In this document: in pieces, positions 38,001 through 49,858 of the stretch
Position numbering within the stretch: position 1 is the first letter of the stretch
Layout of the letters: every line of letters begins with the position of its first letter
NCBI RefSeq assembly: GCF_963576615.1
Contig: NC_088711.1
Coordinates: forward strand, 12,137,869-12,201,868
Length of the DNA: 64,000 nt
Direction: 5' to 3'
From: Watersipora subatra
Taxonomy: Eukaryota; Bryozoa; Gymnolaemata; Cheilostomatida; Watersiporidae
Notes under the pieces: model-generated
What the model saw: the letters and a program-made list of their open reading frames with translations, nothing else
What the model was told of the DNA's origin: nothing
Database searches by the model: none
Position numbers and translations under genes: made by a program

Positions 38001-41000
38001 AAATTTTAGGTATTTTTAAAGGGTGAAAACGGATTAAAATACCTACCATTGTTTCTTATAGGAAAATGTGTATTAGTTTACAAACAAACCGGCACGCGAC
38101 TAATAATTCCGACCGATTTATGGTCGAGCACCAAGGTTCCGCTGTAGATATCACCAGAGACAGCCAATCACAAGAGCACTGGTTGACATGTGAGATGCAG
38201 TTCCAGCATGTAGCGAAATAACAATAGTACAAGCTCAAATATACCCTGACTGGAGCGAACATGTGTTTGTAGAGATGACAGTGGAATGAATGACGAGAAA
38301 AAGAGGAGAGAGAGAACAAACCCATACATGTGCTCGTGTCTGTGTTTCTGACCGAGGCCATAGGCTAGTAGGGCAGATGTAGGCTCATGGATGAGCCGCA
38401 TTACTTTAAAGCCTGCCTTCGTCGCTGTTTCTCTGCAAGCATAACAATCGTGTCAACCGTCTTACCTGAATAACTGACATAGGCAAGAATAAGAGCTAAT
38501 GGCAGTAGAACAGTTCAAGGGGCTGCTCAACACAAACAGGGGCAAACAATCTCAGAAACATCCGATGAAAACAGCGTGTGCTATAACCATTCCCAATGTA
38601 AGGAGATTATAACTGATGGGGTGCGGTTATCGGCATGCAGCAAAAACCAATGACTCTTATAATCTCTATCATTCCGTGAAATGAAAGTTACGTCAAAAAT
38701 TGGTTGGTTGTTTTATGAAAACAAGTCAGTGTGTCGAATGGTCAGTCGATGTACAACTGGTTCTTGAACTACAGGGTGTCAACCGTGTCATAGACCTGTG
38801 TATCATTGTTGAAAATGGTGTGTGCAGTTACGCCACTTTAGCTTTTTGACCAACTTCTGTCAATCAGAGTGACCAAAAGGCGTGCGTGACAAAAGAAACT
38901 GATGTATGCTGTTGGTATAAGCTTTCCGCCATGAAACAAACAAAGCTATAAAGCACATACTTGACAATATGATCAATCATTGGATAGGCCTATGCCTCAA
39001 CTGTATGTCGACAAGAATATAAGTATAAAAAATTGCCTTAAAAACCAATGCACGACCACCTTCATCGACACAATTTCGCTTCATGCCACATTCTCGATAC
39101 CTCTGATCAGCATATTGAAATTATTTATTACAGCAAAACGAAACAAAATAAATAACTTTCAATAATTTTTTTCATAATTCCTAATGAATTTAGAGGAAAT
39201 GACTGAGTAACAACATAAAGACTGCCATGGCAACTTAGTTACTCAAATAGCAAATATTGATTACTTCCAGTAGCCGGGTGGAGGAAGTGATAGAAAGTAT
39301 GGATTATTTGAATTTACAGTCAAACATGGATAACTCGAACTTCAAGGGACCGAGCAAAAGTGTTCGAATTATCAGAGCGTTCAAGTTATCAGAGCACTGT
39401 CACAAGTCCATATATTTACTTATTTATTAGTAGATACATGTACATATACAAACTATAATATAAATCAAAAGCACAAATGGCTTGTTTCAAATTTAATGCT
39501 TCTAATGTAAAGTTTAAAACGTTTTCATGAAAAAGTATAGAGATTTTTCTATCACTTGAGATTGGTTTGTTGTTTGAGGTGATGTTATTGCCAGGACGTT
39601 TTTCAGATTGATATTGGCAAAACTTGATCGTTGTTGAAATACTCACAAGAAAAGACATTTTTTTCTTTTGGGGTTTTACCCACGATCAATTTTGCCGTTT
39701 TTTCTTGAAGTTTATGCAGATTACCTTACTTTACCTGGGATTCGTTAAGAGCAACACTCCGAGGCAGTTCAATTAGAAGTTTTACGAGGTTTTACGGTAC
39801 ATTCTATATCACTCACGCTTTTTTAATAGATACTTATTGAATGTACACACGTATTCTGTGTTTAGGTCAAACGATGAATAGTTTTTTTGTAGCTCAGACA
39901 ACGTATACGTTTAATTACAAGAATTTTTAAGACGATTTAAACATTCAACATTCCGACGTTGATTCAACACAGAATCAACGTCGGAAAACTATTCATCACG
40001 GGCTAGCTGGGTTACGCCACGCACTCAAGGATTTTCGCCACGCACATACAAAACAAAAACAACATGCGATTTTTGTTTTGTATGTGCGTGGCGAAAATCC
40101 TTGCACGCGTGCCCCGGCTAGCCCGTGCTATTCATCGTATCGCAATATAAATCAAATTTCACCAAACTTTTAGAAAAGTCGTTGACAAAAATATTTTGCC
40201 GATGGTGGTAATAACGACGCTTATGAATTACGAAAAGATGAAGTTTACCTCTATGGCTTTGAATAAAGTGATTTTCTAAAGCGATAACAACCGTTTCGGT
40301 AGCCGTTGGGCAAAAAAACAGTTCGAATTAACAGTGTTGAGTTCGAGTTATCTATAGCAATTTATCATTACATGGGAACGGACCAAAGGAAATGTTCGAA
40401 TTAACCATGTGTTCGCGCTATCCGTGGACGAGTTATCCATGTTTGACTGTACTTTGAAAGCAAATTCAAAGTTAAGCTATTCAAAGTATTCCCTAAGCTA
40501 CATTATTTCATCAGAGCCATTTTAGTACGAAGCAGATGAGTGCCCAACAGCTATCCTCGCAGTAGCTTGGGTAAGCATAGATTACCTACTGCAAGGACTT
40601 ACATCACAGCTGTTTGCTGCTTTTTACCAAAGTTGTGTGGAACAGAAATGACTACGTCCTGCGCATTAGTGTCTCCATGATTCTTCGCAATCTCTGCAAA
40701 TAAACAGGGGCCACTAAATGATGAGTTGACAAAATGCTACATAAAAACATGTACAACAACTGAAAGACATGAAAATGTAGTCCCATACCTAGAAGACTTC
40801 CAAATATGAAAGTAGAACACTGCTCGGGAGAGAACGACTTCTGCGACTGCATGTACTGCACTTGGTAGAAAGGTCTCCCATCTTTTTCAATAACCTATTC
40901 AATATTTATTAAACTTCAACCACACTGCTACAAGAATAGGACTTTCAATGCTATGTGATGAATTATCTATTAGTTGCGAGTTTTTCTTCGGTTTAAAATG

Positions 41001-44000
41001 CACGAATAATGAAGGCTATCTAAAAAGGTATGTGCAGTTAGCTCTAACCTCTAGTCAGTCAGATACTAACAGAATGAATAGTTACCAGTGCCAGTAGTAC
41101 CTAATTCTCTATGCTGTTGCTGTATGCTAAAATATACCAAGTAACCTAGTCTATACTCAAACCCTACCACCAGCGGATATGCACCAAACTGCAATGACAG
41201 ATGGAACATTTTGTCATTGCAGTTGTAATGTTGCAGTCAACCATCAAGTTGCAGTCTACCATCTCATTATAGTGAGATGAGAAAAAACAGCAAAACAGTA
41301 TAAACTATAATTACACTCAATAGGAAAAATATAAAACCAATGAAAGAGAAAACAAGAAAAAACAATAGAGGAATATTCACAGTAAATTCATATCTAATAA
41401 TTTCTGCTCGGATAACAGCTAACTTGTGTACATAAATAATATAGTTAATAAAAGCATGTTTACTGCAGCAATCATTTGACCAACAACAATCTCTATGAAT
41501 CTAAAAATTTGTGTGTCCTTCGGGTTTTCCACCTATACAGTAGCTATTAAAATACTGCAATGAAGAATCCTTATCACGGAAGATTTGCTCTCAGAACCTC
41601 CCATTCACTAGGCAAATATCTTACCAATTATCCTACGTGAGATTGATAGATTCATTGGACGATATATGTCGCTATCTGGGTGAAAATATAAATACCGCTC
41701 TTCGTTATGGAGCAATGTGACTAAAGCTTGCTCTCACGGCTCTTAATAGTGAGTTTACTAGCTTGCTCAAATTCGCCTTTGGCAATGTGCCCGGCTAATG
41801 GCAGACAACTACATTACCTCTCACTGTTTATAAGATGATTCTTAATACCCGGGCAACGCCAAGCATTTCACTAGTTTATCTATATTTATAAATCCAACTT
41901 TGTAATCGTGTGTGTCTGTTAGTCTCAGTAAACACTCTGCATTTTCACATGTTTGGTCAATTGCATCCAAACTCTACATGCACACGCTTCGTACTTTCTG
42001 CCAAATCGCCGAAAATATTTGTTTTCAAAACTCCATCTGGTTCCTAAGAACCAGTCTATTAAATACCCCCTTGCAGACATCCTGATTAAAAACGAAAAAG
42101 ATCTAGGGCGTCATCAAGCTTACCGCTGGTTTTCTATGTATCAAAGAATATAAAAATATAATTAAATGTTAGTTCCAAGCAAATAAATAATTGTTTTACC
42201 TCAAGCAAGAATAATAAGCTTGAGATGAATTACATAATTATACAGGTTGCTGACGACTTACTGAGCACTGCGAAGTCTGTTTCTCTTTTTGAATCCCTGG
42301 ATCAGCGAAATCCTTCCCTAGCAACTTTTTTATATGACAAGCAGTATTCTTAGCATTTCTTATCAAACCTTGTTTTGCTGGTAAACCCACAACCTGTAAA
42401 TATCACAGCATTGGTCACTGGCAATAGCCTTTAGAGCTAGTGTTAAATAATATTAGCCGTGTAGATAACGATCAAATCAAAGATCTCACAATAATGTCAT
42501 GATTGTTCTTTACCTTGTCGTGGTCTGAGAACGCAATAAGTATAGGCGTCACCCGATCGCCAGCAGCATTTGCAATCACCTCTATGTTTCCATCCTAAAA
42601 TGGGATTGTTGTTATTACTGTTGTTATTATTCACACACAAATATTTTATTTATTATTACTGTAAAACTAAATCAAAAAATATAGAGCTAGTATAACTTAC
42701 ACTGTGTGAACATTAAAGTAATATAAGTTCACTACATTTACTTTAATTCATATTTGATATTTTGTACACATTATTTTCAATTATCAACTCCACTTCCATT
42801 TGTGTAATATTTTCTTGTTATTTTCGGTTTCTTGCTCTTAAGATACTTTATAGAAGATTTATTTAAAGATATTTGTCCACGTTGTTCTAGCTTTAATTCT
42901 AAAACAAGCTTTCTTCCTTTTTGACCACTGCTACCACTTTGATCAGCCTTCTTGAGATTCTTGATTTTAACATTACAGAAGGAAGATATAAAGTATTGCT
43001 TAATATTATTGGAACACCGTAGAATCGAACTATGTGAAAGAGAATTTTGCACATATGTGCTGATTTAAAATACAGTCATGTTTTGAAAAACTTCAGACAT
43101 CGCACATTGACAATTACTTTGAATTTTCAGACAACATTGGCTCCCAATTTATGTCAAATAATCTTTTGTGTTAGGTGATCGAAGGCGAGGTTTGATTGCC
43201 CAAAGTAAAACGCTCACAGCCAATTTTCACAACCAAATAAGCTAAAGGAGAAACTCTTCAAAGCCTATTGTGTTGTAATGAAACTTTCAACTACTCCAAT
43301 TACAAAAAGCCAACGGCTTTAGTATAATGCTATTTTCCAACAGATAGGCCGGTTTTGAAAATGGCTTGTAAGAATTCAACGAAACCAGAAAATCGTTTTA
43401 AATGAATCATTAAACTTCGATGACACTTTGGTCTTGGGTGGACACTTATGGTTTTTGGTGAGACTAATTTCCTTTTCTAAAACATAAATATGTGTTGTCT
43501 TGATTTATATAAGCTTGTAAAGCTATGAACTAGTGCTCTCTGACAAATTCCTCTAATAAACTACCATGGCCCCAGAGCTACGAACAAACCTTATATTACT
43601 TTATATTATAAGGTTATATAAGGTATTATATTATAGGCTTATATTAGAAAAACAGCTATTCCGTTCTTTATGTTCGCACATCAGATTTGCAAACATCATT
43701 AACAACTTCAGTTACACTCGAATCATGATTAGCTTTTAATTCCTGGACTATATTTCAACAAAATATGGACATGTATTAAGCAATGATGTCATATTAACAG
43801 CTAAATGAGACCATAAAAATAAAACAGCTTAGTTATGTTACCGGGACTTTGATCGAAACTTGAAGAATGTGAAATATTAGACACACATGCTTCTAGATAT
43901 GGGGAAATTTTTATACATCTGTGACACAATATCTAGCAAAGCAGATACCTAGGCAATCTTATAAAATTATGCGATTAAAAGTCTTTATGACATCATCCGT

Positions 44001-44945
44001 CAACTTAATGATATATGTATTCTGGTAATTTTCACCAACTCATTTATAACATGTGCCTAGCAACAGCAAGTTTGAGCAGAAAAATTTGAGCGATCAGTAA
44101 AAAACAAACTATGTTCAGTGTCCTATGCTAATGACCCATTACCTATTATGATAATATTTCTCTCAATTTCAGATCAATAATCATGGATTACTAAAGTTGT
44201 CATAGTTCAAGAAAAAGCAGCAGCGCTAGTTAGCTCTTTTAGCTTTTAAACAAAGATCTACAGAGATCTTCCCTTGCTGCATTTTGGTATTTTTTTTGTT
44301 TGAGGCCACAACAGCTTTTATAAATTTATTTTCATGGTAAAATATCATAAAACATTTCTTGTAATACGATGCATAATGGTTACAGGTTTTCTTTTCTCAT
44401 TTTCCTTTTTTATTCAATGAATCTCAATATTGTAAGAATTGTTTCACACAAATTGTTATGGTAATAATTCACCTATTCCCAAATACTTTAGAAAAAATAG
44501 TAAACCATATATTACTTATGTTTGAGCGCAACTGTCACAAAAACATGAAACTAAATTGAAGATTAGGCAAGCTTAATGCTATTGAAATTTTCTTAAAAGA
44601 AAAAGTTCCTAGTTTTTGTTTCAGGAAAATTGGACATTACATAAATCTAAAAATAAACAAACGGTTAGTTCAAACAATTGTTAGTAATAAAACACAAAAA
44701 AGGCATTCTATGTAGCCGGTTTTTCCTCAACTTTGTACAATTAATTCTGATGGGCATTGTCACGGTTTAAAGTAAACTTATATTAATATTTGTATAACAA
44801 AAACAATATAACAATCGAAACTAGCATTATAATGCTTCAGTCATTAAAACAATCAAACACACGAGGTGTAGCACGCGTAGCATACTTTGCATATGGAGAG
44901 ACAGGCATTGCTTGCTCCTAAATGAATACCAAAGGCGGTAGCCAT
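26006..44945 (-). CDS. HSPA14: HSPA14-type Hsp70 (ribosome-associated Hsp70L1), 14 exons, complete
   Basis: Exons in transcript order: 44945-44886, 42594-42514, 42393-42262, 40894-40789, 40693-40603, 38432-38328, 37527-37366, 34906-34751, 34054-33952, 30807-30679, 30316-30224, 29370-29233, 28100-28042, 26111-26006. All are GT-AG and in phase, for 506 residues (human HSPA14 has 509). The protein is an Hsp70 ATPase domain plus a short substrate-binding region without the C-terminal lid, the form known for HSPA14. It partners with DNAJC2 in the mammalian ribosome-associated complex. Visible motifs are [15 protein letters not shown] (6-20, phosphate 1), [14 protein letters not shown] (169-182), VRVGGSSS (197-204, phosphate 2) and [11 protein letters not shown] (333-343, adenosine). 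The HxGxTSxC segment known from HSPA14 reads ASNAC here. Start context: the first ATG, with GCT second codon. The introns carry at least eight repeat insertions. Confidence 0.93.
29394..30140. mobile_element. pogo/Tigger-like family C MITE, intron 11 of HSPA14
   Basis: The left end is CAATCATACCTCGACATACG and the right end, read in reverse, CTGTCATACCTCGACGTACC, with TA on both outer sides. At 747 bp it is the unexpanded sister of 18255-19762. The left tip lies only 23 bp from the exon 12 acceptor (29370/29371 boundary on the minus strand). A run of 12 G follows at 30146-30157. Confidence 0.85.
32060..32416. repeat. composite SINE-like repeat
   Basis: The minus strand carries an A-box-like TAGCCTAATTGGTACGACGT at about 32164-32183, then a B-box-like GGCCCGAGATCAAAT. 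The plus strand ends ATACCCGGACAACGGTGGGA and CCACAGCTAGT. It aligns in parts with 24595-24915 and 41500-41878. It lies in intron 9 of HSPA14. Confidence 0.6.
32835..33225. repeat. degenerate 20-bp minisatellite, intron 9 of HSPA14
   Basis: About 19 imperfect copies of AGCAAGTGATGACAAGGTAT. The outer copies are more diverged than the centre (about 32980-33140). Confidence 0.85.
34508..34728. repeat. 45-bp tandem repeat, about five copies, next to exon 8 of HSPA14
   Basis: The unit is TACAAGATTATCTACCAATA followed by TAAACATGTGAAAGTATGATAGAAT. On the minus strand the array begins about 22 bp after the exon 8 donor at 34750, so it occupies the 5' end of intron 8. Copies differ by a few bases each. 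Confidence 0.9.
35869..37110. mobile_element. pogo/Tigger-like family A copy, intron 7 of HSPA14
   Basis: The ends are CAGTAGACGCCCATTCC and, at the right, GGGGCGTCTATTG, with TA outside both. The interior matches 3192-5341 and 10103-10620. The foldback-type segment at 36301-36480 is inserted in it. A minus-strand frame near 36600-36480 encodes an acidic run ([15 protein letters not shown]), which recalls the acidic tails of Tigger transposases. It is too short and isolated to assign. Confidence 0.75.
36301..36480. mobile_element. one-sided copy of the TTAA foldback family
   Basis: It starts TTAAAGGTTGACTTGCAACA and continues through the CCATGTCTTACTCTGCTGTG block to CCGTAGATTGGAATCTCT, matching 8003-8165. 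No second arm is present, so this is a deleted copy. Confidence 0.7.
39317..40449. mobile_element. pogo/Tigger-like family B element with intact ends, intron 5 of HSPA14
   Basis: The inverted ends are CAGTCAAACATGGATAACTC and its complement at the right, with TA outside each. Subterminal GTTCGAATTATC/GTTCGAATTAACC motifs repeat. At 1133 bp without a transposase frame it is nonautonomous. It contains the hAT-type MITE at 39997-40127 and a short palindrome at about 39948-39985. Confidence 0.85.
39997..40127. mobile_element. 131-bp near-palindromic hAT-type MITE with 8-bp duplication
   Basis: The ends are CACGGGCTAGC and GCTAGCCCGTG. CTATTCAT flanks both sides exactly (39989-39996, 40128-40135). 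The arms TTTTCGCCACGCACATACAA and complement make almost the whole element a hairpin. Confidence 0.88.
41500..41878. repeat. composite SINE-like repeat, intron 3 of HSPA14
   Basis: The minus strand has an A-box-like TAGGATAATTGGTAAGATAT and GGTTCTGAGAGCAAATC. The plus-strand tail is TTAATACCCGGGCAACGCCA. It has the same order as 32060-32416. Confidence 0.6.
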
Positions 44946-45898
44946 GCTGCTCTTTATTGAGTTTGATAGTAATCGGCTTTGTAGAGTCTGGCAATCAGCA
45001 GTTGCCAATCAAATGTTTTTGTATAAGTTAATGGCGCGACAACACTAGTATTTTTCACGTTAGGCAAGTTCAGCATAAAGCGATGTATAGCGTTTAAAGT
45101 CTTGAAAAATTGTTAGGGTATTTTACGGGCGTACAATTATTAGCTCCTCGATTACAAATCGAATGGAGATATGGTTACAAAACCGTCCAATCATCTCAAA
45201 GAAATTCACTATCGACTATCTCGACGAATAACAGCGAGTAACACGTGGGAACACAGCCAATCATGGTAAGACAAGTACGCATTGTCAATTTTCATTTTGC
45301 GATATTAGCGACGTGTAATATCGAGTTGCCGAAAGCAAATCAGTCGCTTCAGAACCGTCGCCAGACCCCGTTGATATTTCATTCATTTATGATCGGCTTC
45401 AAATTAATTTCTTTAAAAGCATATATATATATGTCTAGTGAAATTTGATTTTCTCAATTATTAATACCGTCTGTAAGTACTCACCTTTGTTATGTTGGAA
45501 ATGTAGGTACCTGGTTTTTCAGCCAGAAATGTTATGCTGGGTTAGGGATAAATTATGTTATGTAGTTATACGCAGTTAATCCACACCAACATTAATTTTG
45601 AATTTACTTTATCATCGTATTCTATTTTGACTATGTTTAGTTTCTGCGCATTTGGTTAGGTTGTGTGAACTAATTTGGCTACTACTGGAATACTAGTGAA
45701 GGCAACAAGCTATTACATTTAGCATTACCAATATTTACCGGAACCATATACTTCTTTTTTCTGTAAGTTCAGCAATTTAAATACGCAGCTAACGAAATGC
45801 TAAAACAGTAATACGTATATATTACAAAAAGTTAAAGTAGCTTATGAAAGTAGCACCTATACGCCAACGGTTGTCCATATTATTTTGCTCAGTCCTAT

Positions 45899-46135
45899 CA
45901 ATGATATACAGCCCCACATATATATCTACTTACTTTAAAAAATTGCCGTTGTATTTTGAACTGTGAAACAAATCAAACTAACTACAGTGTATTGTTATAA
46001 AAAGATGTGCTCTAACATATGACATATGAAGCAAATAAATGTATTAGAATGGATTCACTTCATAAGGTGATGTTTGACTTTACCGATGTCATTGTAAATA
46101 TATACATGTATATACTGGGGGGCTGTATATCATTG
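45899..46135. mobile_element. 237-bp MITE with AATGATATACAGCCCC ends
   Basis: The inverted ends are CAATGATATACAGCCCC and its complement. A direct repeat GTCCTAT (7 bp) flanks it. It shares its ends with the 49-bp element at 7921-7969, and its interior with an inverted copy at 50487-50640 in MANF intron 1. Confidence 0.78.
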
Positions 46136-47337
46136 GTCCTATACACCTAGGAGACTCGGAAGCAACAAAAAACATGACAGTCCAAAGAGCTCAACAATTG
46201 ATATAGGAGGAGTTTTAGCAGCCGAAAGAGAATGGGGCTTGGCAGACAAAAGAAAAAGAAGCAGTCGTTGGAGCTGTTTTTTTATTGATTTCTCTGTTAG
46301 CTTGTGAGGTGTTTAAGTACTCAGGTTATGTTCTCTATGTTGTTATTTGAGTGGATCGTAGAAATGTTCTGATTGGAATTAATGACTAACGGCTGTTATT
46401 TTGGTCATGTATTGTAGAACTTTGCGGTTTTTCGGCAGGCTGGTTGACATATCTTCTTTGATAGATTCCTTCCTTTTTTCAGAAAAAAAGTTTGACTCAC
46501 CTAGAGCCGTGTTATTGCACTATATTAGTGTTAATTGTGAATCGTCCAACATAAAAAAATGCATTCTGTATATAAATAAGACTGCACAAAACTGTGTCAA
46601 TCTTCTATAACTCATTTTGTCAGACTCTGATTGGTGTTAACTTTGTTCAGAACTCGGGAAACCAGTTTAGGTATTTTACAAGTAGATTTAATCATTTAAA
46701 GCTTTCTTTAGGTTGCTGTTGTGGGCAAACATACAGGTGTGAACATAATGGTAAGAGTTGTCTCAGCCACCAAAGGCAAATGAACATTTCTTGGAATACA
46801 TCACATAGACCTAGTTTGAAAAAGTGCCTTCTGATTTATTATTTGATCTTCATTCCAAGAAATGCCGATATAAACTCAATGTTAAATATAAATGTTATAT
46901 CTTTGGAAAGGAAGAGGTTTGGAAGAAAATGCTGTGTATTTCATAAAAGTTACCATCACACTAGAATTCTGTCCAAGGTGTGCCAAATTTGCTATGCTCA
47001 TAAAACTTTAAAAAATGTATAGTGCACTATTAAATTCCTAAAGTTGATAATGACAACTTGACAAGGATAAACAGCTGAATAATGTCATAATTTAGATCAA
47101 TGATTAAAATGAAAGATTGCAACTGCAACATGAACTTTGTAACCATTGCAACTAAAGCAATTAAATTTAATAACAAACTGCATTTCGATATCTAGTGATC
47201 ATAGTGTAGGTTGAGGTGTTGGGGGTTGTGTGTATTGATGTACGTAGGATGTCTTGATGACCAACCACATGGGCAACAGCATATCTTATAAAACAATAGC
47301 TTTATTAGATCAAAAGTGCATCCTGTAATTTGTAATA

Positions 47338-48264
47338 CAGAAGACGCTCCTATGACGTATATCTCCTATAACGTAGAGTATAGGATAAAGTGAAGATAAA
47401 ATAAAAAATTTGTGTGCAGTTTTTGCTTCCCACTACGTAAAAAATTCTATATAATGTAAAGTGTCAAGTTAGGCAAGTTCTCAAATTTGATTTGAATATT
47501 AATATCTCTCGCTGCACTTGCAAAAGAAACAACGATGTGCGTATAACGTTAAATTCATTATATTTACAACTTTCACAACAATCTACTGTAGTTCGTCGTG
47601 ATAGATCGCCAGATGTGTCGACAAAACAAAAAATAGGATAGCTACGCATTGTTCATAAATACAAAGGCGATCGATTGGTGCTGGTCTTACAGCATCGGTC
47701 TACCAATCCAAATGTCACGAGTTGGAGTATTGTCAAAAGTTATCTTTTATCCTAACCTTGACTCTTGGATACTGATTAACGCCGAACAGGTAGTGTCACT
47801 TTTTGTAAAATTTGTTGTTTTGTTTTACGTTTTCACGTTTTGTTGAAGCTGTATAAAATATTTGTTATTAGTTTTCCTTGGCAGAGTACACTTTTCTGTG
47901 TAAAAAAGTGAGCAAATCGTTATAAATGAATGTCGAAAATGTGCGCTCCCCATTAAGTTATTGTAGAATTACCACGATAATATGAATTATCACAAGAATT
48001 ACCACAATAATACTGTCTATAAAACCAGTGAACTTGATCATAAAAAGGAGAAAGGTTGTCCATGCAAACTAATAATGGTTCAGTTATGGTACAGCCCACA
48101 AATGAAAAGAGTTAAGTTTTTCCTTTTTGATGTCCAAAGGGTTGAGTTTAAAAAAATCTTAAAACGGATTAGGCAATTTAAATATATTTTACTGTTATAT
48201 CGTAAAATCCCGATAATGTGAACATTACTGGAAGGGATTATTTACGTTGTAGGAGAACATACTG
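47338..48264. mobile_element. pogo/Tigger-like family A copy
   Basis: The left end CAGAAGACGCTCCTATGACG follows TA. The right end ...GTAGGAGAACATACTG is followed by TA. The 927-bp interior shares the ACGTTATA-type subterminal motifs and a SINE-like part (ACGAGTTGGAGTATTG near 47717) with 3192-5341. Confidence 0.65.
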
Positions 48265-48805
48265 TACATATAGAAATACCCTCTGTTGTTCCTGAGCATG
48301 ATAAAAACCACTACGATTGATGACCCACAAATATTAATGACACATAAAATAATAGAAATGATATCAAAAGTTGCCATAGCCTAAGTGATTGTATTTGAAA
48401 CTGAAGCCAACAACTGCTGGCCTATATCGGCTTGAACAAGTATTATCCCTTTGGCTTCATAGATATACTCACAGTTGCCATTTATTTATTTAAAACTGAT
48501 GACAAACAATACACATACATATTTAGCTTACTACATTAGTACTAATTATTATATTTACTACATTAGTACTAACCTAGTTTCATAACAAATTCAAGCTTTC
48601 ACTGTTTGCAAGACTAGTACAAATGGTATGCATTTAAAACAAATTACAACATACTTTCATTTAATTGTTCAGTACTTTTACAGCATACATTTTTAATAAT
48701 ATGTATAATTCTGTGCCCTGTAAGATAGATAAAACTATAGCGGAAAAGAGTGCCCCGAGTTGACAAACCAAGTTATATTTGCAAACTCGAGTTTGAAAAA
48801 ATAAG

Positions 48806-49160
48806 GTGCATTATACTGGTATTGCAGTAGCATAACCATAGATTTGGTTATATTAGCAAACGGTACACCAACAGGCACCTGTTAGCTAATAGAAATTGAA
48901 CTATGTATGTATGTACTGTAAAACTAAAACTTATTGCTTTTACCAGGAACTCGAGTTTACAACGCACTAGTTATACACCAATTTGAAGAACTCGACTTCT
49001 GCAAACCGGAGAAAATCTTTTTCCCGGTTTGTAAATATAAAGTGCAATATACTGGGATTACGGTAGCATAACCGTAGATCTGGTTATATTAACAATGGTA
49101 CACTGACAGGCACCCGTTAGCTAATAGAAATTAAACTATGTATGTACTGTAAAACGTCAA
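48806..49160. repeat. direct duplication with 236-bp offset
   Basis: About 115 bp starting GTGCATTATACTGGTATTGC at 48806 recurs from 49042 as GTGCAATATACTGGGATTAC, ending in GTATGTACTGTAAAAC in both copies. Between the copies is a short inverted pair (GCAAACCGG and CCGGTTTGTAA) near 49003-49033. Confidence 0.8.
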
Positions 49161-49858
49161 CAAGTTCACCAACTCGGGTTGAGAACATGGAACACGGAGC
49201 ACTATAAGGCTCCATATATAACTGATGTACAACTGTGCCTCAGGGGCTTCCAAATTAAATTGACTGCAATGATAATGTGTTTAAACAACAAGTTTGCTGC
49301 TGGTTAGTGTTGTACAAAACCTTGTGATCAATTGTGTATATGAATTAAGGACCCAACTCTTATATCTCGATATCAGTATAGTCTTGATTACAAACTGGAT
49401 GTTGCTGGCAACAGCAGCAGTCTCTAAAAAATATTTCTATTTATCAAATAATCGATTGTTTAAATTTTTAAAAGATAAACATAGTAGGCAAATTATCTTC
49501 AAGTGGCTAAGACTTGAAGGGTCAAGTCTTAGTTCTTTGCATATTTCCAGGCACCAAATGATACTAGAAGGAAACAATCTTTGAAGCATGGAAACGCATT
49601 CGTTGTTGATTCTATAGTAATTGTGTTCATTTCACATGTAGTTGGTGTTTGTGCTCATTTCAGCGATGTTTCTTTTAGCCATACTCATAGCCTATAAAAG
49701 GCGGTCATTACATGCTCCTTACATTCTACGCACTCCTGCAAATGACTGATATAACCTGAATTTGCCATTAACTTACATTTATTTGTTATGCAGGCATTCC
49801 GAGCGCTCAAATTAGAACAAAGCCAAGTCACAATTGCTGAGACTGCTCTTCTCTCATT

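Larger units (their letters stand above)
44946..49858. other. intergenic region between divergent HSPA14 and MANF
   Basis: No protein gene is recognised. A 142-codon open frame at 46594-47022 has no ATG start and no family resemblance I can see. The promoters of both flanking genes should be here. The repeats I could define (45899-46135, 47338-48264, 48806-49160) are listed separately. Confidence 0.5.

Noticed and set aside
46594-47022. 142-codon open frame between HSPA14 and MANF
   Set aside because: It starts at GTG, has no recognisable domain, and its Cys and His are irregular. Probably a chance frame or an unrecognised transposon scrap.
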